From NCBI RefSeq assembly GCF_001005315.1, contig NZ_LBMG01000030.1, positions 1 to 64,000 of the forward strand: DNA of 64,000 bases, read 5' to 3'. This stretch comes from Kordia jejudonensis (lineage in GTDB: Bacteria > Bacteroidota > Bacteroidia > Flavobacteriales > Flavobacteriaceae). A program made the position numbers and the translations under genes. This document shows, piece by piece, positions 35,981-44,913 of the stretch. The notes under the pieces are model-generated. The model saw nothing but the letters and a program-made list of their open reading frames with translations, did not search any database and was not told the origin of the DNA. Positions within the stretch are counted from its first letter, which is position 1. Each line of letters opens with the position of its first letter.

Positions 35981-36679
35981 ATGAAAGATTGTAATATATT
36001 AATAGTTGAAGACGAACAAATCATTGCTGAAAATTTACGTTTCATCCTAAAAGAATACAAGTATGACAATGTAGATGTCGCAATTGATGCTGATGAAGCA
36101 CAAGAACTATTCAGCCAAAAAAAATACCAATTGGTGCTTATGGATATCAACTTGGGCGAATATAGCAGTATGGATGGTATTGATTTGATAAAAATACTAT
36201 CGCAGCAGCAAACGTTCAACTATATTTACATTACGGCAAACGCAGATGCCAAAACATTGGAAAAAGCTAAAACTACGACGCCTACAGGATACATTGTAAA
36301 ACCTTTTACAAACAAAGCGGTATTTGCCAATGTGGAAATGGCTTTGAGTTCAGTTTCAAAAAGTGATTCGTTTACATTTATAAACAAAGGCATCAAACAG
36401 CAAATACAACTCTCTGAAATTACGCATATTGAAGCAGAAGGCGCATATTCATACATTTACAAATCTGATAGCGAACGTTATTTGGTACGGAAATCACTCT
36501 CTGAATTTATGAAGATATACCAAAGCTTCTTCATTAGAATACACAAATCTACCATTATCAATAAAGAATACATCCAAGGCTATACAAGTCAATTTGTACG
36601 ACTAAGCGATTTAAAACTTCCGCTTGGCAGATCGTATAAAAAAGACTTTCTACAACACGTTAAAAACTTGTCATTCTAA
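35981..36679 (+). CDS. LytTR response regulator (partner of the 7TMR kinase)
   Basis: This 232-residue regulator has a receiver domain with acidic pair Glu/Asp near 10-12 (VEDEQ), phospho-acceptor Asp55 (LVLMDINLGE), a Thr at TANAD and Lys in IVKPF. A LytTR DNA-binding domain follows (about 130-232; FFIRIHKSTIINKEYI, LPLGRSYKKDF). It is the second gene of the operon with the kinase at 34129. The VMDINLGE-type receiver paired with a HisKA_2 kinase is the same pairing as at 50,358-53,136, so the two systems are probably paralogous. Targets might be the secreted-protein genes that follow, but no shared operator is obvious there. Confidence 0.92.
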   Translation: MKDCNILIVEDEQIIAENLRFILKEYKYDNVDVAIDADEAQELFSQKKYQLVLMDINLGEYSSMDGIDLIKILSQQQTFNYIYITANADAKTLEKAKTTTPTGYIVKPFTNKAVFANVEMALSSVSKSDSFTFINKGIKQQIQLSEITHIEAEGAYSYIYKSDSERYLVRKSLSEFMKIYQSFFIRIHKSTIINKEYIQGYTSQFVRLSDLKLPLGRSYKKDFLQHVKNLSF

Positions 36680-37368
36680 AAAATAGCAGCTAACAATCAC
36701 TTCAAAAGTTTACTTAATTAATATGAGTTCGATGTGAAAAATTTAGTTCTATACTTTTCTTTTCCGAAGTATAGCAGGGATTTTCCGTTAAAAATTTTTG
36801 AAGCCTTGGAAAAAATTTAGGGAAATTCATGCGGTTTTAGTTTTTTTCAGAAAGAAAAACTAAAAATACCTCTGGAAAAGTTCCCTTTCTTTTGTTTCTT
36901 TTCTTTGGGAAAGCAAAGAAAATGAAAATAAGATAATTAGTAGAGGGTTTCCAAACTTAAACATAAATTGAATTACCTACATAGAACTGACGCTAGTTAA
37001 AATATAAACTTAAGTAAAGTAACTTTCTAAAAAGTTGAAGTTTCGTCAAATCAAACTTGATTCAGACATGATTCAACATGACACCTTTTAAAACTTTTCA
37101 GACAATCTCTTTTATATCAACACTAGAAAGCATGTTGTTTGCAACAAAAAACGGTTGTTTATAACATATAATTTGCAGTTATGTGATGATTTGATACTAT
37201 TGTAACGTATTGCTACACCAACCTTTAATTAAAATATATAGTTAGAAAATCTAAATCATAACTACAACTTTTTCAAAAACGAACGTGGAAAAAGTTGTAC
37301 TACATCATAATATGGAGGAAGTCAAAAATCCTTCAAAAAAGCAGAAACAAACAATAAAAACCCACACA
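36680..37368. other. Long intergenic region with structured and dispersed repeats
   Basis: No gene is supported in this gap of about 690 bp. TTTTAGTTTTT (36835-36845) pairs with AAAAACTAAAA (36855-36865) in a hairpin set within a run of G/A- and T-rich blocks (36,770-36,940) that looks like a structured or repeated element. Positions 37,021-37,114 (AAGTTGAAGTTTCGTCAA ... CTTTTCAGACAATCTCTTTT) are a shorter relative of the inverted-repeat element at 60,061-60,200. A GTG-started reading frame beginning at 37285 only extends the next gene into its leader. Confidence 0.55.
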
Positions 37369-38832
37369 ATGAAAAAACTAATTTTGATTCTTTGCCTTTT
37401 TATTTTCGGCTTGAACTCACAAAAAATAATGGCTCAATATTCTGTTGCCTCCTCAAACTTACAGTACAACCTTACCAAAGGAAAATTAAAAGATATCACT
37501 ACTAAAAAAGACGCCAACCAAGATAAATCTAATATGAAATTAGGCACTAGAGTCTGTGTAACTGTTGACGGAACACCTACTAAAGGAATGGTTTATGGGA
37601 AGTCTATTTTGGATAAATATTTTGATGCGAAAAAACACACCTATAAGATACGGTATCTAGAAGGACCTAAACAAGGCCAAGAAAAGGATATGAAAGCTGA
37701 TAAAATCAATTATGTTGGTAAATGTGTAGAAACGTATACAGAAAGACCGACAGATGTTTTGCCATCTAATATTGATATCAGAGCGATGGAAAAAGCAATC
37801 ATAAAAGAGGTGAACATCGTACGACAAAATCCAAAAGCCTATGCAGCAGCGTTAGAAAAACTTTCTTTTAAAACATATGGACCAAAAGAAAACGCTGGTG
37901 AATTTATAGCAATAGGCAAAGGCTTTCTTTCAGTTTGTAGAGAAAATGATAATGCTTGTATTGCCGCCCGCCAAAAAAAATTACAAGTTGCAATTAATTA
38001 TCTTAAAAGAGCAACTTCATTACCAATCTTAAAAGAAAATACAACACTCGCGAAAGCAGCAGAACTTCTTGCGGCGGATAAAGGAATCATAAATGGACCT
38101 GAACACCTTGATAGTAAAGGACGAAGTCCATGGGCAAGAGCTGAAGTTGTTGGATACGAAGGTGTTCGTGGAGAATGTTTAAACGGAGGTCATATATCAC
38201 CAGCAGGTTTTGTAATAAGCTTTCTCACAAGTCCTGGGCATAGAGATATTTTAATGAAAGATAATATTGATGAAATAGGAGTAGATCTTGCCTTGCATAG
38301 TTCAGGTGACCAACGCTATTTACGAGATGTAATTATGGTTGGAAAAAGCAGTAATTCTTCTTCTAATACAACTACTACGTCCAATCCTGCACAAGATGAT
38401 AGTAATGAATGGCGCAAGTTAAAAAAAATACGTTTTGAACTCAAACGAGGAGAAAGTATCAAAGGACGTCAGATGCTCATGTCATCAAACCAAAATTATT
38501 TGTTATACCTCAATAAAGACAACATCCCAGAATTAGGAAAGATTGTAAAAAGAAAAAGAAAAGAAGAACTGGAACTAGCCAAAACTCAGACGGTTTATGT
38601 GTTTCCTGTGGTAAGAGCTTCTTGGTTAAAAACCGATGAAATAAAGTTTTTTGTTCAAAAATCTGATGGAAATCTACAATATGCAAACCCAAACAAACAA
38701 TATTGGGGAATGACGGATGGAAGAGATAAAAACAGAACTGTTCTACACAAAGTTGATAAACTAATCATTACTGATGATGGTAGAATTGTGTTGCTAGATA
38801 AAAACGGCAAAGAAATCTGGTCTCACAAATAA
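37369..38832 (+). CDS. Secreted CAP-domain protein with Tudor-like and B-lectin-like domains
   Basis: The product is 487 residues from ATG 37369 (MKKLILILCLFIFG), which starts a signal peptide; an upstream GTG would add 28 polar residues. After the signal, an about 65-residue SH3/Tudor-like segment (GTRVCVTVDGTPTKGMVYGKS, KIRYLEGPKQGQEK) precedes a CAP (SCP/PR-1) domain. That domain has EHLDSKG, RGECLNGG and SPGHRDILM, giving the His/Glu/His cavity residues. The C-terminus (FFVQKSDGNLQYANP, LIITDDGRIVLLDKNGKEIW) matches the bulb-type mannose-binding lectin repeat. Bacterial CAP proteins are often secreted and linked to cell surface or interbacterial roles. There is no T9SS sorting signal. Confidence 0.75.
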   Translation: MKKLILILCLFIFGLNSQKIMAQYSVASSNLQYNLTKGKLKDITTKKDANQDKSNMKLGTRVCVTVDGTPTKGMVYGKSILDKYFDAKKHTYKIRYLEGPKQGQEKDMKADKINYVGKCVETYTERPTDVLPSNIDIRAMEKAIIKEVNIVRQNPKAYAAALEKLSFKTYGPKENAGEFIAIGKGFLSVCRENDNACIAARQKKLQVAINYLKRATSLPILKENTTLAKAAELLAADKGIINGPEHLDSKGRSPWARAEVVGYEGVRGECLNGGHISPAGFVISFLTSPGHRDILMKDNIDEIGVDLALHSSGDQRYLRDVIMVGKSSNSSSNTTTTSNPAQDDSNEWRKLKKIRFELKRGESIKGRQMLMSSNQNYLLYLNKDNIPELGKIVKRKRKEELELAKTQTVYVFPVVRASWLKTDEIKFFVQKSDGNLQYANPNKQYWGMTDGRDKNRTVLHKVDKLIITDDGRIVLLDKNGKEIWSHK

Positions 38833-38951
38833 CAATCAATTGGAAAAGGACGAATAACTGTCAATTTAAATAATATACCAAAATTCAATAACAAGGGCGG
38901 AATCTGAAAAGCCTCATATGAAATAGAGTAAGAATCAATAATTAATATACA

Positions 38952-39509
38952 ATGAAACTTAAATTAATTTTCACTTTTTTTATCCTTATAAGTCAAATAA
39001 GTTTTGCGCAAAGCGATATAAGTGTAAGAAGTAAAGAATTTGCTAAAATTTTTGTTGCCGCTGATGGAAATTACAATCAATTCTATCTTTCTACAAAATT
39101 TAGAGGAACTGATAAAGTGTTGACACTCATCGAAAATAAAGGTAAATACACCGTAGCTTTAAAAGAAAAAGGAAAATATCCAAATCAAACATGGTACATA
39201 CATCCTGGTGGAGATGATCCTAGTCCAAAATTAGTGAACATGGAAACAGACATGGAAATTTATGGGTCTGGAAAAAATGTAAAAGTAAAGAAACGCTCAA
39301 GATCACGTGATAAAGCCATGGTAAGAATAAGAAAATGGAATTTTAACTATTATCAGTTCGTATTTTATATTGATACTGACAGTACAACAAATAGAGAGGA
39401 AGATGATGGAGAAAGAGCATTAGATATTTACAATAGTAAAAGAAATGCCGCTTTTATGGCAAAACCAGGAAGATATACAGGACAAATGTGGTTTCTAGAA
39501 AAGAAATAA
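38952..39509 (+). CDS. Small secreted protein with QxW motifs
   Basis: The product is 185 residues with a signal peptide ending about residue 19 (ISFA/Q). The mature part is beta-rich with a spaced NQTWYIHPGG and a terminal GQMWFLEKK. QxW-type motifs are the mark of ricin-like beta-trefoil lectins, here read with caution because only two are visible. A basic stretch KVKKRSRSRDK sits in the middle. It lies between the CAP/lectin protein and the leucine-rich protein and is transcribed in the same direction, 119 bp after the former. A secreted carbohydrate-binding role is possible but unproven. Confidence 0.55.
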   Translation: MKLKLIFTFFILISQISFAQSDISVRSKEFAKIFVAADGNYNQFYLSTKFRGTDKVLTLIENKGKYTVALKEKGKYPNQTWYIHPGGDDPSPKLVNMETDMEIYGSGKNVKVKKRSRSRDKAMVRIRKWNFNYYQFVFYIDTDSTTNREEDDGERALDIYNSKRNAAFMAKPGRYTGQMWFLEKK

Positions 39510-39844
39510 ATAATCACTTATTGTCTTAAGAAACAGGTAAGCTACTATCTTATCACTAGTACCCCAAAGATGCTACGGCATCAACTTAAATGCGCTACTA
39601 ATACAACCTTCGTATTCAGCAAACATGATAACTAACCAAAAACGCACTAATGGCGCTATGGAAACTATCAACGCTGTTAATATGGGCTTGAATTGGTAGC
39701 GCATTACTTATACTGTATACACATACGATTTAAAATATGATATCCAAACCAAATAATTTACAACTGAATTTATATCAATTATTTCCTAAAAAAAGCAGCT
39801 CAAAAGCGAAAATAATATTCATCATGAATTAACACTTTTACACT
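39510..39844. other. Intergenic region containing a duplicated gene end
   Basis: No intact gene is present. Positions 39,724-39,771 duplicate the last 33 bp of the next gene plus 15 bp of its 3' flank (40,841-40,888), with 47 of 48 bases identical. The duplicated fragment still reads YDLKYDIQTK-stop in one frame but is preceded by an in-frame stop. The rest (39,510-39,723) shows nothing recognisable. This is probably a remnant of a tandem duplication. Confidence 0.7.
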
Positions 39845-40873
39845 ATGAAATCACTAAAATTCATTACAACATTTACATTACTACTAATTTTTATCAACAA
39901 TAGCGTTGCGCAAGAAGTAAAAGAAGGTCAATGGGATATTAACAGCCAATCTGAGGTATCTGAGTATAAAAATACATCAAAGATTACAGGTATGTTTTGG
40001 ATAACTGGAGAAGATGTACACGATTTAAGTCCATTATCCAATTTAACAGAAGTTGCAGCTTTAGTAATAATGGGGACTGATTTATCATCACTCAAAGGAT
40101 TAGAGAACCTCTCCAAAGTAAAATATATTCATATTGAGAACAATCCCAAACTCAAAAACATAGCCCTTAACTCAGTTGAAGAAACTAATGTCATACAAAT
40201 ATTCGACAACCCTATTTTGGAGGCTGTACAGTTTGACAAGCTTAAGAAAATAACACCTACAGATGAAATTGACGCGTTCACATATATTGTTAATAATCCA
40301 AATTTAAGAGATTGTAGTGTTTTCATTCCTTTTTTGGATCTAACTGACTTTACAATTGGTAATAATGGCAAAGGTTGCAACAGTAAATCAGACATTCTAG
40401 AAACCGCCAAAAATAAGCAACCAACCGTAACAGATTGCAGTACCATCAATAAAAAAAGAAAACACAGCGTATATATTAAACCTGGAGAATACTATGCACA
40501 AAGTGTGGTTGTAAATAAAGCTTGCTACTCGGGAAGTCAATTCAAATCATTTTCTTGGATATCGCAAGGCAACAGTCCCTTTTCCATCAATGTAGAAATA
40601 TATAAAGGAGAAACAACGTCTGGAAATCCTGTATACATACAAGAAGGAATCAAATTCCAACCTGGAAATTTTGGTACAGAAAGAACAATCAATTTTCAAG
40701 GAGGAAAAGGTTCATTAGCTTTTCAGGCTGGCGAAACCTACACATTTAAATTTTATATGAAATATGGCAATCAATTAGTACAACTGATAGGTGATACGAC
40801 CAATGGGAAATTTAACCAAAAAGGCAACTTCGATAGCACGTACGATTTAAAATATGATATCCAAACCAAATAA
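39845..40873 (+). CDS. Secreted receptor-L-like leucine-rich protein
   Basis: The product is 342 residues with a signal peptide ending near residue 22 (NNSVAQ). The N-terminal half (ITGMFWITGEDVHDLSPLSNL, LVIMGTDLSSLKGLENLSKV, IHIENNPKLKNI) has short leucine-rich strands of the receptor-L/BspA-like kind; these are ligand- or matrix-binding solenoids. Paired Cys residues (about 160-200) follow and lead to an about 140-residue beta domain (VYIKPGEYYAQSVVV, AGETYTFKFYMKYG) reminiscent of a carbohydrate- or calcium-binding module. A paralogous 3' remnant lies upstream at 39,724. A strong terminator follows 48 bp after the stop. Function is inferred only from fold. Confidence 0.65.
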   Translation: MKSLKFITTFTLLLIFINNSVAQEVKEGQWDINSQSEVSEYKNTSKITGMFWITGEDVHDLSPLSNLTEVAALVIMGTDLSSLKGLENLSKVKYIHIENNPKLKNIALNSVEETNVIQIFDNPILEAVQFDKLKKITPTDEIDAFTYIVNNPNLRDCSVFIPFLDLTDFTIGNNGKGCNSKSDILETAKNKQPTVTDCSTINKKRKHSVYIKPGEYYAQSVVVNKACYSGSQFKSFSWISQGNSPFSINVEIYKGETTSGNPVYIQEGIKFQPGNFGTERTINFQGGKGSLAFQAGETYTFKFYMKYGNQLVQLIGDTTNGKFNQKGNFDSTYDLKYDIQTK

Positions 40874-40920
40874 TTAACAACTGAATTTTCATAAAATCAT
40901 ATTTATAAAGCTGTAGAATA

Positions 40921-40958
40921 ACAGAAAAGCAGGAATATCTAAGTTCTTGCTTTTCTGT
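40921..40958 (+). terminator. Terminator-like hairpin
   Basis: ACAGAAAAGCAGGAA (40921-40935) pairs with TTCTTGCTTTTCTGT (40944-40958) with one G-T wobble around an 8-nt loop. It has no strong T run but follows the leucine-rich protein gene. Confidence 0.65.
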
Positions 40959-41087
40959 CATACATACGCCAAACTCCTTAACACAAGAAATACGTCTAAA
41001 ATCAAAACAACATTTAATTATTGAATCCTTAAATCTTTGAATGGAGCGAATCGAATCGAATCTAATATTCTAACAATCTAAGAAGTC

Positions 41088-41112
41088 CAGATTCCTGCCT
41101 TCGCAGGAATGA
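41088..41112. repeat. Dispersed palindromic repeat (ATTCCTGCCTTCGCAGGAAT)
   Basis: ATTCCTGCCTTCGCAGGAAT is nearly a perfect palindrome (ATTCCTGC/GCAGGAAT) directly before the stop codon of the minus-strand hydrolase gene. Related copies lie at 10,410 and 56,735. Confidence 0.75.
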
Positions 41113-41117
41113 CAAAG

Positions 41118-42083
41118 TTATTGACCTATATGAAACAACGCATCTCCCTGATTCACAACTGCTTGATTGTTAATGCAAAACACAAAACCGTTATACGGAG
41201 CTTTCACTTCTTCACAGTAGCTGGCAAAAGTATCTGTTACAAAACCGAGCACTTCTCCCTTTTTTATAGAACTTCCATTCAACACTTGCGGAACAAACAT
41301 ACCAGCCGTTGGCGCTCGTAACCATTTGTGTTTGGTTAGCAATTCGCTCTCCTTACGTTCTATCAGCATGGGATCAATCTTGTCAATCATACCCACAAAT
41401 TTCATGACATTCAGCACACCTTGTATGCCTTCTTTAATGGCATATTCGTCAAAACGCATGCTTTCGCCACCTTCAAATACTATAATCGGAATCTTTCGGT
41501 CATATGCCGTTTTTCGAAACGATTTTGAAATCAGCGGTGTTGCAAAATAGAAAGGCGCATGAAACACTTCCGCAAGTTTTTTACTCTCAGGCATACTTTC
41601 AGTATAGCGAATCTGTGGATGATTGTGACGTTGTGCGCCGCCTGTATGCAAATCAATACCAAAATCTACTTGTGGCAATACGTTGTGTGTGACTTCATAG
41701 GCAATTCTCGCGGCAAGCGAACCGTTCTTGACACCAGGAAAACTACGATTTACATCTTTGCCATCAGGTACTTGACGTGAAAAATGTACAAACCCAAAAA
41801 TATTCAATAAGGGTAAGACAATCACAGCGCCACGTTTGATTTTATAACAACCTTCAAACAGCATTCTACGGATAATTTCCACACCATTTATCTCATCGCC
41901 ATGCAAACCGCCTTGTACCAACAATGTCGGTCCAGGTTGTTGTGCATTAAACACATATATAGGAATATCAATCAATGTTCCCGTCGGCAACCGATCAATA
42001 GGAATCTTAATCCATTTGGCTTCGCCAGGCTTCACAGTTTCTCCGTGAATGCTAATATCTTTATTTTCCGAATCTTCGAACAT
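41118..42083 (-). CDS. Succinylglutamate desuccinylase/aspartoacylase-family zinc hydrolase
   Basis: This 321-residue protein is of the M14-related AstE/AspA family. Zinc ligands are seen in GGLHGDEING (His61, Glu64) and DLHTGG (His146). The C-terminal about 80 residues (LRAPTAGMFVPQVLNGSSIKKGEVLGFV) form a lipoyl-like barrel. These enzymes cleave an amide next to a carboxylate. The gene overlaps the RimK-like ligase upstream by 23 bp, a tight coupling that suggests it acts on the ligase product, for example as a deglutamylase or on a glutamyl intermediate. This is an inference from the gene pair. The name AstE would be misleading because no arginine succinyltransferase genes are near. Confidence 0.85.
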   Translation of the reverse strand: MFEDSENKDISIHGETVKPGEAKWIKIPIDRLPTGTLIDIPIYVFNAQQPGPTLLVQGGLHGDEINGVEIIRRMLFEGCYKIKRGAVIVLPLLNIFGFVHFSRQVPDGKDVNRSFPGVKNGSLAARIAYEVTHNVLPQVDFGIDLHTGGAQRHNHPQIRYTESMPESKKLAEVFHAPFYFATPLISKSFRKTAYDRKIPIIVFEGGESMRFDEYAIKEGIQGVLNVMKFVGMIDKIDPMLIERKESELLTKHKWLRAPTAGMFVPQVLNGSSIKKGEVLGFVTDTFASYCEEVKAPYNGFVFCINNQAVVNQGDALFHIGQ

Positions 42084-42951
42084 TCTTTTCTAAATATTTA
42101 ATAATCTCGCCAGCTACATTAATATTGGTGTGCGATTCAATACCTTCCAAACCTGCGGACGAATTGGCTTCAATAACCAACGGACCACGTTTGGAGCGAA
42201 TAATATCAACGCCACAAACAGGCAATCCTAACACTTTTGAAGTATGTATGGCAATTTTCTTTTCGTAAGCTGTCAACGTTACAGATTCTGTCGTTCCGCC
42301 GCGATGCACGTTACTTCTAAAATCTTCCTCTGTACTACTTCGCATCATGGAAGCCACAATTTTATTTCCCACAATATACACACGAATATCTTGTCCGTTA
42401 GCTTCTTCAATAAATTCTTGTAAAATAATATTTACGTTCATATTATACAGCGACTCAATAATCGATTTCGCCGATTTTTTACTTTCTGCAATCATCACGC
42501 CCAAACCTTGTGTTCCTTCTTGCAACTTTATAATAATGGGAGCGCCACCAAGCAACTCAATATGTTCTTTAATATTAGCGGTATCTTTTGCAAACAAGGT
42601 TTTCGGAATTGGAATGCGCTTTCGAGCTAAAATTTGCATCGTACGCAACTTATTTCTCGATCGAATAATGCCTAAAGATTTTGCAGTAGTAAAAGCGCCA
42701 TTCATTTCAAACTGTTTTACAATAGCAGAACCGTGTCGTGTTACCGAAGTGCCAATACGCGGAATAATAGCATCTACACCATGTGTAATATTTTCAGAAC
42801 CTAGATAAATTTGAGGTTTCGCTTCTCCGAGAAGTACAGCACAACGCGTGTGATCTACCACACGGACATTATGTCCTTTTTTGGTGGCTTCATGGTACAA
42901 TCTATTCGTGGAATAAATTCGGGAATTAATAGAGAGAATATAAATATTCAT
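42061..42951 (-). CDS. rimK: RimK-family alpha-L-glutamate ligase (ATP-grasp)
   Basis: The product is 296 residues from ATG 42951 (MNIYILSINSRIY); a TTG 15 bp upstream is a weaker alternative. It has the N-terminal RimK fold and an ATP-grasp domain. That includes IIIKLQEGTQGLGVMIAES, the ribose/phosphate loop ILQEFIEEANGQDIRVYIVGNK, and the metal site with Asp in GVDIIRS and Glu and Asn in VIEANSSAGLEG. RimK adds glutamates to the C-terminus of ribosomal protein S6 in Gammaproteobacteria. Here the substrate is unproven. It forms a two-gene operon with the AstE-like hydrolase downstream. There is no RimB protease nearby. Confidence 0.9.
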   Translation of the reverse strand: MNIYILSINSRIYSTNRLYHEATKKGHNVRVVDHTRCAVLLGEAKPQIYLGSENITHGVDAIIPRIGTSVTRHGSAIVKQFEMNGAFTTAKSLGIIRSRNKLRTMQILARKRIPIPKTLFAKDTANIKEHIELLGGAPIIIKLQEGTQGLGVMIAESKKSAKSIIESLYNMNVNIILQEFIEEANGQDIRVYIVGNKIVASMMRSSTEEDFRSNVHRGGTTESVTLTAYEKKIAIHTSKVLGLPVCGVDIIRSKRGPLVIEANSSAGLEGIESHTNINVAGEIIKYLEKNVRRFGK

Positions 42952-43123
42952 TTTAGGTTGAGTCAAGTAAGAATTTTTAAAAATAAGTAAACTTTCTTAC
43001 TAAAAAAGACTCGTTCGATAAAAAACGATAAATATTTAAAAATCAATTATGTAAAAACATACTAAAATTTATAAAAAAGCCGTTATTCTTTCATATATTT
43101 TGGATTGAAAAATAAATAAACCG

Positions 43124-43996
43124 ATGAAAAAATTTCTGTATCTCGTAATCGTACTTTGCACATTTTTCTTGTCTTGTGCATCTGATGAAGACTGTTGTTT
43201 ACCAAACCCAGGAGAAGCAAATTTGATTATAAAGTTCAAGTTTGATGCAACACAAGCGCGTTTAGACAATTTGGGACAACCTGCTGTTATTCCAGCAGGA
43301 AATGCGGCACAATCGCCAAACTTTGCAAAAATGAGCGCTAATTATATAGAATTTGCGTCAAGCGCGAATACACTCTTAGGAGCTGGCGAAATCATATATT
43401 CAGGAGCAGAAACTACGCAAGGTGGTGCTACGGCAATTGATTTTCAATCGGCACAATTTGCAGGAAATGATGAGGTTTTCTTGTCAATTCCTTTAAGTGA
43501 AGTTGCTTCAGGAAACTACAATTGGGTGCGTGTTTCCTTGGCATATCAAGAAGGAAGCATCAATTTTTTACAAAATGGAAATGATATCACAGGAACTTTG
43601 GCAAGTTTTGTTGGGTACAACAATTACATCACTAACTTTGATGTCAACGGAAGTACATTCAACATTAATGAAAATAAATTACAAGGATTTTGGACATTTG
43701 AAGCCTTAGGATTTACCACGCAAGGACAAGCGCCAGCAGGAGCAACGACTGTTCCAAATCCGTTATTCAATTCGTCGCCAGTGCCACAAGGTTCGTGTGT
43801 AGTTACAGGACAATTCGAAAATGCTTTCATCATCACAGGAAACGAAATAGCAGACGTAGAAGTCACTTTATCTTTTTCGGTAAACAATAGTTTTGAATGG
43901 ACAGAAGTAAATGCCGATGGTAAATATGAACCTGCCATTGGCGAACAACCTGTCGATATGGGATTGCGAGGACTAATTCCTTCTGTTTCAAACTAG
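43124..43996 (+). CDS. Hypothetical lipoprotein with beta-sandwich domain
   Basis: The product is 290 residues with lipobox FLSC (Cys18) followed by DEDCCLPNPGEANLIIKFKFD. The body is a beta-rich domain with an Ig/jelly-roll pattern (NYNWVRVSLAYQEGSINF, FNINENKLQGFWTFEALGF, VVTGQFENAFIITG, DVEVTLSFSVNNSFEWTEV). The last motifs resemble the lipoprotein domain of DUF4843-like or MbnP-type families, but I cannot assign it firmly. The gene is divergent from the rimK operon and lies 206 bp before sdhC. It has no clear link to the succinate dehydrogenase genes. Confidence 0.65.
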   Translation: MKKFLYLVIVLCTFFLSCASDEDCCLPNPGEANLIIKFKFDATQARLDNLGQPAVIPAGNAAQSPNFAKMSANYIEFASSANTLLGAGEIIYSGAETTQGGATAIDFQSAQFAGNDEVFLSIPLSEVASGNYNWVRVSLAYQEGSINFLQNGNDITGTLASFVGYNNYITNFDVNGSTFNINENKLQGFWTFEALGFTTQGQAPAGATTVPNPLFNSSPVPQGSCVVTGQFENAFIITGNEIADVEVTLSFSVNNSFEWTEVNADGKYEPAIGEQPVDMGLRGLIPSVSN

Positions 43997-44144
43997 ACAA
44001 AAGAAACTACAAAATAGCCTCATTTTTTTACAATCTAAAAGCTAATTCGCGCAAACGTTATAGCAAAACAATCAAATAGCCGATTTTTTAGCAAGCAAAC
44101 TACTTAAATTCATTCTAAATAGACTTCAAAACAATCATTAAAAC

Positions 44145-44175
44145 TTGTAGAGATTCTTAGCGAGCCGTATATTTG
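44145..44175 (+). promoter_or_regulatory. Promoter of the sdhCAB operon
   Basis: TATATTTG (44168-44175) is a perfect -7 box with TTG (44145-44147) 20 nt upstream, the canonical Bacteroidota spacing. ATG of sdhC is 27 bp further on. This is the clearest promoter in the window. Confidence 0.75.
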
Positions 44176-44202
44176 TGAAACAAATAATTAATCACAATTA
44201 TA

Positions 44203-44895
44203 ATGAGCGGAATTTTAAATTCTTCGATTGGAAGAAAGTTTGCGATGGCACTTTCGGCACTCTTCCTAATGGTTTTTATCCTACAACACTTTGCAATCAA
44301 TATTCTTTCTGTGTTTAGTCCAGATGCTTTCAATGAAGCATCACACTTTATGGGAACGTTTTGGGCAGTACAATACCTATTGCAGCCAGTTTTAATTTTG
44401 GGAGTCATCTTTCACTTCGTGATGGGATTCGTTCTTGAAATAAAAAACAACAATGCAAGAAAAGTGAGTTATGCCAAAAACAATGGAAGCGCAAACTCTT
44501 CTTGGATGAGTAGAAATATGATTTGGAGTGGAGGTTTTATCTTGATCTTCATCGTCATACACATGATTGACTTTTGGGTACATGAAATGAATGTAAAATA
44601 CATTGCAGGCGATATGACAGGATTAATCAATCCAGCAGATCCAGGAAGTGGATTTAGATATTATGAAGAATTGGTAGTAAAATTTGAGCCAATTTGGAGA
44701 GTTGCTTTGTACTGTGTAGGATTTGTCTTTTTGGCATTACATTTATTACATGGTTTTGGTTCAGCATTCCAATCCATTGGAGCAAACAACAAATACACAA
44801 AAGCATTACAAGGTATAAGTAAAGTATATTCTATCGGAATTCCAGCAGGATTTATTTTCATTGCATTATATCACCATTTCACAGGAACACATTAA
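44203..44895 (+). CDS. sdhC: Succinate dehydrogenase cytochrome b558 subunit
   Basis: This 230-residue membrane subunit has five predicted helices. Conserved histidines for two heme b groups are in LQHFAINILS, VIFHFVMGF, IVIHMIDFWVH and ALHLLHGFGSAFQ. This is the single-membrane-subunit, diheme type (type B) of succinate:menaquinone reductase found in Bacteroidota and Bacillus. It anchors SdhA and SdhB on the cytoplasmic face and passes electrons from succinate to menaquinone. It is the first gene of sdhCAB, 18 bp before sdhA, behind a canonical promoter. The N-terminal motif SSIGRKFAMALSALFLMVF fits family members. Confidence 0.94.
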   Translation: MSGILNSSIGRKFAMALSALFLMVFILQHFAINILSVFSPDAFNEASHFMGTFWAVQYLLQPVLILGVIFHFVMGFVLEIKNNNARKVSYAKNNGSANSSWMSRNMIWSGGFILIFIVIHMIDFWVHEMNVKYIAGDMTGLINPADPGSGFRYYEELVVKFEPIWRVALYCVGFVFLALHLLHGFGSAFQSIGANNKYTKALQGISKVYSIGIPAGFIFIALYHHFTGTH

Positions 44896-44913
44896 AAAAT
44901 ACTTATCAAAACT

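Noticed and set aside
37285-37368. N-terminal extension of the CAP protein from a GTG
   Set aside because: The added residues are polar and would precede a proper signal peptide, so ATG 37369 is preferred.
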